Origin: Alphaproteobacteria bacterium
GTDB lineage: Bacteria; Pseudomonadota; Alphaproteobacteria; DAOWDM01
Length of the DNA: 15,830 bases
Direction of reading: 5' to 3'
NCBI GenBank assembly: GCA_030639035.1
Contig: DAOWDM010000019.1
Location: forward strand, 1 to 15,830
Part shown: positions 1 to 8,576 of the stretch, piece after piece
Layout: each line of letters opens with the position of its first letter
How positions within the stretch are numbered: the first letter of the stretch is position 1
Program-made: the position numbers and the translations under genes
Notes under the pieces: model-generated
Database searches by the model: none
What the model was told of the DNA's origin: nothing
The model's input: the letters and a program-made list of their open reading frames with translations, nothing else

Positions 1-1174
1 ACACAATCAGCCCGAACAGAACAACCATATTTATGGTAAATCCCATTATTGAAAGAGCAAGTATAGACATAAGAAAAGAACCAGGAATAGCGATTCCTAC
101 TAATGCTCCTGTTCTAACACCTAGTGCAGCAACAATAACAACCATTACAAGCAGAATTGCCATAATAACGCTGTTTTGCAGGTCATTGAGCATTTCATCT
201 ATTTCATCAGATTTATCTAAAGTGTATTTATATTCTATACTTTTTGACCAATCTTTGCTTTCACGCTCCACAACTTCACGGATTTTGCGAGCTGTTTCTA
301 TGATATTTGTGCCTGTTCGTTTTGATATTTCAAGAGTAACGGCTGATTTTCCATTGCTTCTTGTGTATTCTTTTGCATCTTCAAAGGCTCGTCTTCCTGT
401 TGCAATGTCTTTCAGCCTGACAACTGCATCTCCATCAATTTTTACAGGAAAATCCATAACTTCTTGAACGGTTTCTATAAGTCCTGGAACTTTAATTGAA
501 AAACGACCTTTGCCGTTGTCAATAATTCCTGCTGCAACAAGTTTGTTCGAGTTTGTAAAAAAATTGACTAGCTCAAAAGACGACAGCCCATAACTTTGCA
601 CCAAAGAAGGGTCAATAATAATTTCAACCTGCTCGTCTCTATCTCCTCCAATATCGACTTCAAGAACAGCAGGGATACCTTCTATTTCATCTTTTAGCTT
701 ATGAGCTGTTCTTAATAAAGCACGTTCTGGAACAGCACCTGAAAGAGCAATAATAAACATCGGAAACTGACTGAAATTTATTTCATTAACTGTAGGCTCA
801 TCGCTGTCTTTTGGAAGTTCAGGCTTTGCAATATCAACCTGCTCACGAACATCAAGCAAAGCCTGATCCGCATCGAATCCAGCATCAAACTCCAGCAATA
901 CATTTGCACCGCCCTCAAAAGCAGTTGAACGCATTTCTTTTACGCCCTCGACAGAACGCAGTTCCTGTTCTAAAGGCTGAACAAGCAATCTCTCTGCGTC
1001 TTCAGGAGAAATTCCACGATGTGAAACCGTAACATAAATTATAGGAATATTAATATCAGGAGCAGCTTCTTTAGGAATGTCTATATATGAAATTGTACCA
1101 GCTATTAAAATCAGAACAAGTATCATTATTGTTGTTCTGGAGCGTTTAAATACCGTGTCGATTACTGCTTTCAT
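1..1174 (-). CDS. RND efflux permease, N-terminal 391 codons (partial)
   Basis: Inner-membrane proton-driven RND transporter of the AcrB/MexB class. I translated the minus strand from the ATG at 1174; the frame stays open to the window edge, so only the N-terminal third or so is present. It opens with MKAVIDTVFKRSRTTIMILVL, a cytoplasmic start and TM1, then 'PKEAAPDINIPIIYVTVSHRGISPEDAERL', which is typical of the family's first porter segment. A long periplasmic loop follows to about residue 330, then TM2 (about 336-355), TM3 and the start of TM4 ('TINMVVLFGLIV'). The TM4 proton-relay aspartates would lie just past the edge. The ATG abuts the stop of the upstream fusion-protein gene, so the two are probably translationally coupled. 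Substrate cannot be inferred. Confidence 0.93.
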   Translation of the reverse strand, partial: MKAVIDTVFKRSRTTIMILVLILIAGTISYIDIPKEAAPDINIPIIYVTVSHRGISPEDAERLLVQPLEQELRSVEGVKEMRSTAFEGGANVLLEFDAGFDADQALLDVREQVDIAKPELPKDSDEPTVNEINFSQFPMFIIALSGAVPERALLRTAHKLKDEIEGIPAVLEVDIGGDRDEQVEIIIDPSLVQSYGLSSFELVNFFTNSNKLVAAGIIDNGKGRFSIKVPGLIETVQEVMDFPVKIDGDAVVRLKDIATGRRAFEDAKEYTRSNGKSAVTLEISKRTGTNIIETARKIREVVERESKDWSKSIEYKYTLDKSDEIDEMLNDLQNSVIMAILLVMVVIVAALGVRTGALVGIAIPGSFLMSILALSIMGFTINMVVLFGLIV

Positions 1175-2314
1175 TTAGAAATCGCCTACAGGAGTATTTT
1201 CTTTTATGGCAAGGTTAACAACAGCTTCATCTATGGCCGTTGCCTTTTCTCCTTCTTTTACGCATTCCTGCCCTATAGTAATAAGCCTAATGTTTTCAGG
1301 CAATCCACTAACCCACATTCCCTCAAGGTTCTGTTTGATTATTTTCACAGAATGAAATTTTACAATGTCGCTCTCATCTACTGTTTTTACTCCTATTTCT
1401 CCATGTTTATTCAACGTCAAAACAGCAGGTGATATTTTATGAGCTTTTACGGTCTCTAATGTCAGTCGCAACTCTAATGTAAGCCCGTCCTGTATTTCAA
1501 AATCAGGATTTGGAGCTTCAAGCTCTATTATATATGTCCGTGTTTTAGGATTTGAAACAGCAGATATATATGTAACAACACCTTCAATTAACTGCCCTGT
1601 AATTAGTCTTGCATAACCAATTGAGCCTTTTTTTATTTTGCTTATGTAACTTTCAGGAATTTCCACTATAATTTTTATAGGATTAAGAGCAATAATTGAC
1701 GCTACAGTATTACCAACAGAAACAAAATCCCCAATTTCTACATTTCTTGTTTCCAGAAGACCATCAAACGGAGCAGTAATTTTAGCGTTTTTTATATCCA
1801 ATTTAGCCGATTTTAGTTTTGTAATTGCTGCATCACGGTTAGCAGTTGCTTGGGCAAGTTTTACTTTTGAATTAAAGCCTTTTTTTGATAGCTTTTTTGA
1901 AACGTTATATTCGAGATTCCGATGTGCCAATAATGATAAAGCATCTGCTTTGCGTTCTCTGCGGTCGTTGTCGGCAAGCTTTACTATAACATCACCTTTT
2001 GAGATGTTCTCGCCTTTATTGACTCCTGTTTTAACGACTCTGCCTGAAGTTTCTGCTTTGATATTTACCTTGCGAAAGGCTTCGGTTTTTCCATGAACAA
2101 TATATTCAGAAGCAGTATCTACAGCGTTTAAAGTTCTGACTCTTATTTCTTGAAGAACAGCCCCTTTTCCATTTGCAATGCTGTCATCACCATTTCCTGC
2201 AAACACTCCAGAAAGAATCCATAAAACAGACACGGCAACAATTAATATCGCAGCCTTATAAGAGCTTCTCAAACCATGCCAATGGTAACTTTCCAGCAAA
2301 TGTTTTGTTGTCAT
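1175..2314 (-). CDS. RND efflux membrane fusion protein (HlyD/AcrA family)
   Basis: Periplasmic adaptor that would link the adjacent RND permease to an outer-membrane channel. The 379 residues show a hydrophobic anchor at about 20-40, two lipoyl half-motifs (about 84-112, 'AETSGRVVKTGVNKGENISK'; about 177-207, 'ITAPFDGLLETRNVEIGDFV'), an intervening helical hairpin (about 117-175), then beta-barrel and membrane-proximal segments. Length and domain order are normal. I chose the ATG at 2314 because AAGG lies 7 nt upstream; an in-frame TTG at 2317 is less likely. The TAA at 1175-1177 touches the permease ATG. There is no Cys lipobox, so it is probably a transmembrane-anchored rather than lipidated adaptor. 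No outer-membrane factor gene lies in the window, so the pump either shares a TolC-like channel or has one encoded beyond the left edge. Confidence 0.92.
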   Translation of the reverse strand: MTTKHLLESYHWHGLRSSYKAAILIVAVSVLWILSGVFAGNGDDSIANGKGAVLQEIRVRTLNAVDTASEYIVHGKTEAFRKVNIKAETSGRVVKTGVNKGENISKGDVIVKLADNDRRERKADALSLLAHRNLEYNVSKKLSKKGFNSKVKLAQATANRDAAITKLKSAKLDIKNAKITAPFDGLLETRNVEIGDFVSVGNTVASIIALNPIKIIVEIPESYISKIKKGSIGYARLITGQLIEGVVTYISAVSNPKTRTYIIELEAPNPDFEIQDGLTLELRLTLETVKAHKISPAVLTLNKHGEIGVKTVDESDIVKFHSVKIIKQNLEGMWVSGLPENIRLITIGQECVKEGEKATAIDEAVVNLAIKENTPVGDF

Positions 2315-2406
2315 CAATATACCTTAATAAACCTGTTATTCTTAAATCTAGTCGATAATGATAATTGAATAAACTGTTTTATTAAACGATGTTTTGCTTT
2401 CAGTTT

Positions 2407-3012
2407 CTATCTTTGTTTGTTAATCATAGCTTTTTTCATCATTTCCTGCTGAATCCTATCAATAGATTCTGGTAGTGTTTCTTGATGAGTAGGTTTTTTA
2501 GAAAATTTTGTATTTTTAGATTCTTCAGTATATATTGTGCCAGAAAGATCAGTATTGTGTATTATTGCAGCATTAAAATTTACATCTCTAAGATCTGCAT
2601 TTGCTAAACAAGCATTTTCAAGATTAGCATTAAACAAACTAGCTTTATTAAGGATTGCTTCTTTAAGGATTGCTCCTTCAAGGTCTGCACCTTTAAGATT
2701 AGAACCTTCAAGGTTTGCTTTTTCAAGGTTTGCACCTGATAAATCCGTTGTTTCAAGCACTGTTCGTGAAAGGCTAGCTCCTTTAAGATTTGCTCCTTTA
2801 AGTTTTGCTCTGTAAAGAGTTGCTCCATTAAGATTTGCTCCTTCAAGATTAGCATCTTCAAGGTTTGCCTTTTCAAGCTTCGCTCTTTCAAGGCTTGTGC
2901 CGTTTTCAACAGCAAGCTCAACGCACTCTTTAAAGCTGTTTACTTTATTTGATTCAAAAAGAACTTTACCGTCCAAGTTTTTTATTTTGTAATTTTTCTT
3001 AAATAATCCCAT
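2407..3012 (-). CDS. Pentapeptide-repeat protein
   Basis: The 201-residue product has a short N-terminal region ('KIKNLDGKVLFE', then a helix ending 'VENGTSL') of a kind often seen before pentapeptide repeats. From residue 41 to about 161 it has roughly 24 consecutive A(N/D)LxX units, with Leu, Ile or Phe at every fifth position. These should fold into a right-handed quadrilateral beta-helix. The last 40 residues are polar with a short basic helix. There is no signal peptide or TM segment, so it is probably cytosolic. I placed the start at 3012 because AAAGG sits 8 nt upstream of that ATG; an in-frame ATG at 3048 has a poorer context. Functions in the family range from gyrase protection (Qnr, MfpA) to unknown, and nothing here selects one. 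It is separated from the efflux genes by 92 nt of AT-rich DNA with no clear terminator. Confidence 0.9.
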   Translation of the reverse strand: MGLFKKNYKIKNLDGKVLFESNKVNSFKECVELAVENGTSLERAKLEKANLEDANLEGANLNGATLYRAKLKGANLKGASLSRTVLETTDLSGANLEKANLEGSNLKGADLEGAILKEAILNKASLFNANLENACLANADLRDVNFNAAIIHNTDLSGTIYTEESKNTKFSKKPTHQETLPESIDRIQQEMMKKAMINKQR

Positions 3013-3182
3013 AGCATTGACCTTTATAAACTTTCCATACAAAAACAACTGTTAAAAGTTGCATGTTTTTTTGTCCAAGTCAAGAGTGACTGTCCATTAA
3101 TATGTTAGATTCAAGCTATTGTTTTTCAATACATAATAAAAGCTTTAGGGCTTTTTAAGTAGCCTGAAAAAAAACATTAAGC

Positions 3183-3188
3183 TATACT
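3183..3188 (+). promoter_or_regulatory. Candidate -10 box for purB-purC
   Basis: TATACT lies 30 nt before the purB ATG, which would give a 5' UTR of about 25 nt. No good -35 is visible 16-18 nt upstream (the sequence there is TAGCCT-like), so an activated or weak promoter is possible. The 206-nt divergent region 3013-3218 also holds a short AAAAGC/GCTTTT hairpin (near 3136-3155) and no gene. No PurR-like operator was recognised. Confidence 0.35.
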
Positions 3189-3218
3189 GCTGAAATAAAC
3201 AACTGATTGAAAAAAGCA

Positions 3219-4523
3219 ATGATTCCACGTTATTCTAGACCTGAAGCCGTTTCTATATGGGAATCTGAAAACAAATTCCGCATATGGCTAGAAATTGAAG
3301 CATATGCATGTGAAGCACAAGCTAAGCTTGGCGTGATTCCTGCAAGCGTTCCTAAATCCATATGGGAAAAAGGGAAATTTGAAGTTGCACGAATTGATGA
3401 AATTGAAAAAGAAGTCAAACATGACGTTATTGCTTTTCTAACCAACCTTGCAGAACATGTCGGAGAAGACGCAAGATTTATTCATCAGGGAATGACCTCG
3501 TCTGATATTTTAGACACATGTTTTGCAGTGCAGTTAACTCAGGTTTCGGACATTTTACTTGCTGATATTGACAGGCTACTGATTGCTTTGAAAAAACGAG
3601 CATTAGAGCATCAATATACTTTATGTATGGGGCGTAGTCATGGAATCCATGCAGAACCTGTAACTATGGGGCTTAAATTCGCAGGCTTTTATGCAGAGTT
3701 TGACCGAAACAAAAAAAGGCTTGAAGCCGCAAGAAAAGAAATTGCTACCTGTGCTATTTCTGGAGCTGTAGGGACTTTTGCCAACATTGACCCATTTGTT
3801 GAAGAATATGTAGCGGAAAAGCTTGGGCTTGAAGCAGAGCCTATTTCTACTCAGGTAATTCCTCGTGATAGACATGCTATGTTTTTTGCAACTTTGGGAG
3901 TGATAGCAAGTTCTATTGAAAGACTAGCAACTGAAATCCGCCACTTGCAACGCACAGAAGTTGGTGAAGCTGGGGAGTTCTTTTCAAAAGGACAAAAAGG
4001 CTCATCTGCAATGCCTCACAAACGCAACCCTATTCTAACAGAAAATCTTACAGGGCTTGCTAGAATGGTGCGTGCTTACGTAATTCCTGCTATGGAAAAT
4101 GTAGCGTTATGGCATGAACGAGATATTTCTCATTCATCTGCAGAAAGAATTTCCGCACCTGATGCAACTGTAACTCTGGATTTTGCCCTTAGCCGTCTTG
4201 CTGGAGTTGTTGAAAAACTTGTTATTTATCCAGATGCTATTGAGCGTAATCTCAATCAGCTTGGAGGGCTTATTTTCTCGCAAAGAGTGCTTCTTGAACT
4301 AACTCAGGCAGGTATGAGCAGAGAAGACGCTTATAAAGCTGTTCAGGTAAATGCTATGAAAGTCTGGAACAGGGAAGAAAGCGATTTTTCCGAGCTTTTA
4401 CAAAAAGATGAAAACATTGCTAAGTACATGACAAAGCAGGAAATAAAGAGCCTTTTTAATACTGATTTTCATACAAAAAACATTGATAAAATTTTTAGAA
4501 GAGTTTTTAGTAAAGTAGGATAA
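3219..4523 (+). CDS. purB: Adenylosuccinate lyase
   Basis: Fumarate-releasing lyase acting twice in purine synthesis: SAICAR to AICAR and adenylosuccinate to AMP. It is a cytosolic homotetramer in the fumarase/aspartase superfamily. The 434 residues align from memory along the full length of B. subtilis PurB, beginning MIPRYSRPE against MIERYSRPE. Expected catalytic features are present: His68 (KHDV), His141 in GRSHGIHAEP, and the signature loop 259-271 with Ser262/Ser263 in GSSAMPHKRNP. 'WHERDISHSSAERI' and 'GLIFSQRVLL' are also canonical. I chose ATG 3219 from the family N terminus; an in-frame TTG at 3207 would add four residues (MKKA). The ribosome site is weak. purC follows after 4 nt, so the two are an operon. 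Confidence 0.97.
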   Translation: MIPRYSRPEAVSIWESENKFRIWLEIEAYACEAQAKLGVIPASVPKSIWEKGKFEVARIDEIEKEVKHDVIAFLTNLAEHVGEDARFIHQGMTSSDILDTCFAVQLTQVSDILLADIDRLLIALKKRALEHQYTLCMGRSHGIHAEPVTMGLKFAGFYAEFDRNKKRLEAARKEIATCAISGAVGTFANIDPFVEEYVAEKLGLEAEPISTQVIPRDRHAMFFATLGVIASSIERLATEIRHLQRTEVGEAGEFFSKGQKGSSAMPHKRNPILTENLTGLARMVRAYVIPAMENVALWHERDISHSSAERISAPDATVTLDFALSRLAGVVEKLVIYPDAIERNLNQLGGLIFSQRVLLELTQAGMSREDAYKAVQVNAMKVWNREESDFSELLQKDENIAKYMTKQEIKSLFNTDFHTKNIDKIFRRVFSKVG

Positions 4524-4527
4524 AAAC

Positions 4528-5265
4528 ATGGTACAGCGTAAGAAGCTTTTTGAAGGAAAATCAAAAATACTGTTTGAAGGCTCAGAAGACGACACTCTTG
4601 TTCTGCACTTCAAGGACGACATTTCTTCTGTTCACAGAAAGAAAAAAGCCACGATTACTGGCAAGGGTGTAATTAACAACCGTATTTCAGAATTTCTTAT
4701 GATGAAATTAAGCGACATAGGGATTCCTACTCACTTTATTCGTCGCCTGAATATGCGAGAACAGCTTGTTCATGATGTTGATATTGTTACAGTAGAAATA
4801 ACGTTAAGAAATGCAGCCTCTGAGGGTATGAGCAAAAGGTTTGGACTTCCAGAAGGCTCGCCTCTGCCTCGTTCAATAGTAGAATACCGCTATAAAAATG
4901 AAGAACTTAAAGATCCTTTTGTATCCGAAGAACACATTACAGCTTTTGGTTGGGCAACGGCTCAAGAAATAGATGAAATGGTAAGCATGACACTTAGAAT
5001 AAATGATTTTCTAAGCGGATTGTTCCTTGGTGTTGGTATTAGTTTAATTGATTTCACACTAGAATTTGGACGTTTATATCAAGACGATGGTTCTGTTCAG
5101 ATTGTACTTGCAGATGAAATATCTCCTGATAATTGTCGCCTATGGGATATAAGAACTAGGAAAAAACTAGATAAAGACCGCTTCCGCAGAGATTTAGGAA
5201 AAGTTGAAGAAGCTTATCAAGAAGTTGCCACAAGACTTAAACTGCTTCCTAATGTAAAGAAATAA
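4528..5265 (+). CDS. purC: SAICAR synthetase (PurC) with altered active-site motifs
   Basis: Phosphoribosylaminoimidazole-succinocarboxamide synthase, which joins CAIR to aspartate using ATP; PurB acts on the product. The 245 residues align to E. coli PurC without gaps through about residue 180. EGKSK (residues 9-13, with Lys11 and Lys13), 'THFIRRLNMREQL', Arg94, 'SEEHITAFGWA', DEISPD (196-201) and LDKDRFRRDLG are intact. Three expected substrate-contact positions differ (E. coli numbering, from memory): Asp36 is His, Ser100 is Gly (the usual AAGS reads ASEG), and Lys177 is Thr (LIDFTLEFG instead of LIDFKLEFG). The TAF(N/D) region reads ISSVH. I checked all three at codon level. AGGA lies 7 nt before the ATG. 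Family assignment is firm, and full activity is uncertain. Some alphaproteobacteria carry two purC copies, so this may be the diverged one. Confidence 0.93.
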   Translation: MVQRKKLFEGKSKILFEGSEDDTLVLHFKDDISSVHRKKKATITGKGVINNRISEFLMMKLSDIGIPTHFIRRLNMREQLVHDVDIVTVEITLRNAASEGMSKRFGLPEGSPLPRSIVEYRYKNEELKDPFVSEEHITAFGWATAQEIDEMVSMTLRINDFLSGLFLGVGISLIDFTLEFGRLYQDDGSVQIVLADEISPDNCRLWDIRTRKKLDKDRFRRDLGKVEEAYQEVATRLKLLPNVKK

Positions 5266-5339
5266 CAAGCCTTAGTATTGTTCTTATTAGCTAATGATTT
5301 GTGGTTTTGCCTGTTTTGTGTTAGCATAAAGGTAAGGTT

Positions 5340-5361
5340 TTATCTTTATAAATGAAGATAA
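5340..5361. other. AT-rich hairpin between purC and the next gene
   Basis: A perfect 7-bp inverted repeat, TTATCTT / AAGATAA, with an 8-nt loop lies 75 nt after the purC stop and 65 nt before the next start codon. No T-run follows on either strand, so it is a poor intrinsic terminator. It is the only structure I see in the 160-nt gap 5266-5425. It may be chance in AT-rich DNA. Confidence 0.3.
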
Positions 5362-5425
5362 GAAGATTCTTTGCCTTTAAAAATGCTTTGTCATTGTGAA
5401 GCAGAATGCGGATCGGAGAAGTAAA

Positions 5426-6517
5426 ATGGTTAATGCTCTTACAGCTACAAGCTTTGACAATATGTCGCTTGATAATATTATGATAGATAATATTAAACAG
5501 CAGGCAGCGAGACAATTTGCAGAAAAAACGGTAGCAATTGATGAAAAATACCAAACTTCTTTTGACCGCCTTGATAAAGAAAAAGATAAGTATATAAACG
5601 TTTTAGCCAGCATTAATAATGCAAAAATGGCAATGGAAAACGGTCAAAAAGGAATCGAAGAAATTAAAGGTATAATGCTAGAAATGCGTTCTACTTTGTC
5701 CATCATAAAAGAATCAGATGGAGATACTGCATTTTTAGAACAATATAACGAACATATCAGAAAAATTAGCACCACTGCTAACTTGTATTCAGAACAATTC
5801 AACTCTATAGGTAAAGCTGATGAATTTACAGGTGCACCTAATACAATCGAATACAAAGAAGACTTATCAGGACGCATGATTTCAAAAGAAGGCGTAGACC
5901 TTTCGGCTGGCTTTAAAATTGATGCAAACGACGGCACGACTTGGGTTGTTGATTTTTCTTCAAACAGTATTGTTCAAAGAGAAGGTTATGATGCAGCCGC
6001 TGAAACAAGAGGCGATTTGACAGGCAAAGATACATCTATCAATACAGGACTTACTCTTGTGAGCTACGATGAAAGTACAGGTGCTATAGAAGCAACTGCT
6101 ATGGTTAATGGAGTTGAAGAAACTATAACAGGCACTCTTGAAAATTCTGGTCTGAATCTTATGGGGGCTTGGTTTTACAACGATTTTGAAACGGACGAAG
6201 ATATTGCTCGTGCATATTCTGATATAAACAAAGCAGGCACTGATGTTGTTGTTGGGCAAGCTCAAATTGAAATGAATTTTTCTTCTATACGTTTAAGCGA
6301 AAATAAAGCTAAAGAAGTAATGGACGGATACAAAGAAGATAGAAAAGATAAAATGTACAGTCAAATGGAGGAACAGCAAAAACTCCAGTACGAAGTTGAA
6401 AAGCAATATCAAGCTATGCTTATAAACCTTGATTCAATGCAAAAACAACAAGCAAACTATGTATCTGTTTTTGGTTCAGCAATTGAAAGCAACCCTATGC
6501 TAGACCTGCTGCTTTGA
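5426..6517 (+). CDS. Hypothetical cysteine-free protein with helical termini, loosely flagellin-like
   Basis: I do not recognise this 363-residue protein with confidence. Residues about 10-130 look strongly helical and coiled-coil-like: 'NAKMAMENGQKGIEEIKGIM', then 'FLEQYNEHIRKISTTANLYS'. Residues about 140-245 are beta-rich, with many Gly, Thr, Asn and Asp and 'DGTTWVVDFSSNSIVQREG'. Residues about 265-350 are helical again, with a Gln/Lys/Glu-rich heptad region. It ends in MLDLLL. It has no Cys, no signal peptide and no TM segment. The helix, beta-insert, helix layout and lack of cysteine recall flagellin or other filament proteins exported without a cleaved signal, and the first helical region resembles the flagellin D1 pattern. 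The conserved flagellin C-terminal motif is not visible. ATG 5426 was chosen because GGAG lies 7 nt upstream. Confidence 0.8.
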   Translation: MVNALTATSFDNMSLDNIMIDNIKQQAARQFAEKTVAIDEKYQTSFDRLDKEKDKYINVLASINNAKMAMENGQKGIEEIKGIMLEMRSTLSIIKESDGDTAFLEQYNEHIRKISTTANLYSEQFNSIGKADEFTGAPNTIEYKEDLSGRMISKEGVDLSAGFKIDANDGTTWVVDFSSNSIVQREGYDAAAETRGDLTGKDTSINTGLTLVSYDESTGAIEATAMVNGVEETITGTLENSGLNLMGAWFYNDFETDEDIARAYSDINKAGTDVVVGQAQIEMNFSSIRLSENKAKEVMDGYKEDRKDKMYSQMEEQQKLQYEVEKQYQAMLINLDSMQKQQANYVSVFGSAIESNPMLDLLL

Positions 6518-6824
6518 TATAAACTCTCTGTTAATTTATGGCTGTGTTATACAAGAGTATTGCTTGCGAGTGTAATACCTCCGCCGTTATCGAATTAGAT
6601 AACATCTACAGCAATGACAGCGAGGTGTTGTTTTCGTTGTCGTCATTTCCCCTGCTCGTCATACTCGAAATTTTAATTTCGGGTATCCAGCCTTCCTTAA
6701 AAAGACTCTGGATTCCCAGCCTTTGGCTGAGAATGACAATTATTGTGATTTTTGAGTACAACTAAATCAAAAAGTCTCTAGCAATACTGTTATGGAACAA
6801 AGCTTAAATTTTTCGCAACGTCAG
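6518..6824. other. Convergent intergenic region without a gene
   Basis: This 307-nt stretch lies between the 3' ends of the hypothetical gene (plus) and batD (minus). It holds a GTTATC/GATAAC hairpin at 6586-6603, possibly enclosed by an 8-bp outer pairing (AATACCTC with GAGGTGTT), and the REP-like element at 6655-6738. No classic intrinsic terminator for either flanking gene is obvious, so the hairpins may serve that role. An open frame at 6538-6765 (plus) merely translates the repeat. Confidence 0.6.
6655..6738 (+). repeat. REP-like double-hairpin element, copy 1
   Basis: Two hairpins lie in tandem. Hairpin A (6661-6686) is ATACTCGAAAT / ATTTCGGGTAT, 11 pairs with one G·T. Hairpin B pairs ATTC-C-CAGCC with GGCTG-A-GAAT around a TTT loop and has one C·A mismatch. 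A second copy lies at 12799-12886 in the opposite orientation. Outer stem sequences, the 'ATCCAGC' after hairpin A and the terminal GAATGACA are shared, while the inner stem of hairpin A is entirely different yet still pairs. Location between convergent genes is typical of REP-type elements. Confidence 0.75.
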
Positions 6825-8576
6825 TCAAGTGCGTTTTGAATAAAGCTTTGGAAGAACGTCAGAGGTTTTTTGCTGCTTGTTTTCTTTTTGCTGTCTAGCT
6901 AATAAAAACACTTCCCAGAACTTGTTGCCATTCCAAGTGGTTTTATCACCTGCATAAAGACAGCGATTCAGTTCTTCAATAGCCTTTGCCAGCTCATCAT
7001 TTTCAAGAAGTTTTGCAATAGCATTTGCATTTGTAGGGGGATTATCAGCCCATTTTGTTTTTCCCCATTCCATCAAAGCCGTTTTAGCAGTTTTAGGCTG
7101 GTTTAGCTCACAAGCTTCCTTAATAGCTTTTGCACTGCTTGACAGATTGATGCTTGGAATAGCTTTAGAAACTTTTACAGATTTATTTTTTTTAATTACA
7201 AAAAATCCAATAATTATTAGCAGAATAGCCGTTAAAACGCCTGAAACTATTTTCCATATATTTAACTTCAGAGACTGCTCTACTGGCTTTTTCTGCTCAA
7301 CAATTTTCTCTTGCGTTGGAGCGGGCTGTTCTTTTGGAGCAATTTCTTTTGCAGGAGGCGTTTCTGCAGTTGCTGTTTTTGGTTTACTTCCTTTTGCAGG
7401 AGATACCTGCACAGTTTTTGATGGTAGTTTAGCTATGCGTGGCTGATTGGTTTTTGTGTCCCACCACGGTATTTCTATTGCGGGAAGTGTAATAGTACCC
7501 TCTTGATTTGGAATCATTACAAACGTTTGCTGTTTCAGCCCAGCTACACCTTCATCGCTGTTTAAATTTTCCTCGGCACTATCCCCTCGATAAATCTTAA
7601 AAGCATCTGTTTCTGCAAAAGAAACATCAGGCAATTGCTCTGCTGTTAACCCTGCTGCCTGAATCCCAATGATTCTAGTTACAGCTTCACCTGCTCGAAA
7701 CTTAAGTGGGCTTGGTTTCCATGCGTCAAACAATTCTAGGCTTTTTGCAGGAAGCCACCACGCTCCCAAAGACTGAGCAGGTCTTGGTTTTACTTCTATA
7801 TCGATAGAATTTGAACGTGTACGAATTTGACGCATTGAAAATTGGTCAAACATATCATCAAACATACGAGGAAACCTGCTTTGTCTTCTTGCACGTTTTA
7901 CTCTTACGCTTCCTTCAAAAAGTATTGGTGAAACGGTGAACTTGCCACTTGTTTGAGGAAAAAGAGCGAATCTTCTTTCAACAACTCGATAGTTTTGACC
8001 GTTTATTTCTTCTATTTTATCTTCTTGGTTGTCCAGCTGTCTTATGTCAGCTCCTTCAAGTTCGGGAGGAGTCAAAGCAAGCTTTGCCATATCCAGCCCG
8101 CTATACAACAGAACTGTAAGAATAATCTGTTCCTGAACATATGGGTTTGCATTGTCTATAACAGCTTTTGCAAACATTTCAGGAGTAGGCTCGCCAGCTT
8201 TTGGAGCTCCACCTTTTCCAATTGTAATATTTATAGGGCTGGTTTTTAGATTGCCTAAAAAAACAGATGGAATAACAACATTGCCACTTTTTTTAGGGAG
8301 TATAGTTAAAAGCCATTTATAAGAACGCTCAAAATGTCCGTTATAAAAAGTTGCGTTCGAGCTTGTGCTTTTACCAATAATATCAAAATCTTTTTCCAAA
8401 GGACTAAAATCAGGTTCTTCATCAGGAGAACCACCAGAAAAGCTTAAGTTGAAGTTGATAGCCTCACCGTTTTGAAAAACTGTTTTGCCTATTTCAGCCT
8501 TAAAAGTTTCCGCATGAGCCGTATGAAAAAACATAGTAAACAAAAAAGCTAAACCAAGAATTTTTAATTTTACCAT
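6825..8576 (-). CDS. batD: BatD family protein
   Basis: Envelope protein of the Bat (Bacteroides aerotolerance) cluster. The family is linked to oxidative and envelope stress, but its biochemistry is not settled. The 583 residues start with a signal peptide (1-22, cleavage after AHA). Beta-sandwich-like repeats follow: 'EIGKTVFQNGEAINFNLSFS', 'NPYVQEQIILTVLLYSG' and the 'RFALFPQTSGKFTVSPILF' segment typical of BatD. A Pro/Lys/Ala linker spans about 393-435, a single TM helix 441-462, and a cytoplasmic helical tail ('WGKTKWADNPPTNANAIAKL') completes it. Length and order match proteobacterial BatD. Its ATG overlaps the batB/C stop by 7 nt (8570-8576), so it is translationally coupled as the last operon gene. 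Confidence 0.9.
   Translation of the reverse strand: MVKLKILGLAFLFTMFFHTAHAETFKAEIGKTVFQNGEAINFNLSFSGGSPDEEPDFSPLEKDFDIIGKSTSSNATFYNGHFERSYKWLLTILPKKSGNVVIPSVFLGNLKTSPINITIGKGGAPKAGEPTPEMFAKAVIDNANPYVQEQIILTVLLYSGLDMAKLALTPPELEGADIRQLDNQEDKIEEINGQNYRVVERRFALFPQTSGKFTVSPILFEGSVRVKRARRQSRFPRMFDDMFDQFSMRQIRTRSNSIDIEVKPRPAQSLGAWWLPAKSLELFDAWKPSPLKFRAGEAVTRIIGIQAAGLTAEQLPDVSFAETDAFKIYRGDSAEENLNSDEGVAGLKQQTFVMIPNQEGTITLPAIEIPWWDTKTNQPRIAKLPSKTVQVSPAKGSKPKTATAETPPAKEIAPKEQPAPTQEKIVEQKKPVEQSLKLNIWKIVSGVLTAILLIIIGFFVIKKNKSVKVSKAIPSINLSSSAKAIKEACELNQPKTAKTALMEWGKTKWADNPPTNANAIAKLLENDELAKAIEELNRCLYAGDKTTWNGNKFWEVFLLARQQKENKQQKTSDVLPKLYSKRT

Noticed and set aside
33..1032. Plus-strand ORFs at 33-467 and 811-1032
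   Set aside because: They are antisense to the RND permease, which reads clearly on the minus strand.
2537..2921. Long ORFs in other frames of the pentapeptide gene on both strands
   Set aside because: The 15-bp repeat period removes stop codons from several frames at once; the real product is the A(N/D)LxX frame.
6538..6765. 75-codon plus-strand ORF between the flagellin-like gene and batD
   Set aside because: Its second half is a translation of the REP-like element, there is no ribosome site, and composition is unlike the neighbours.
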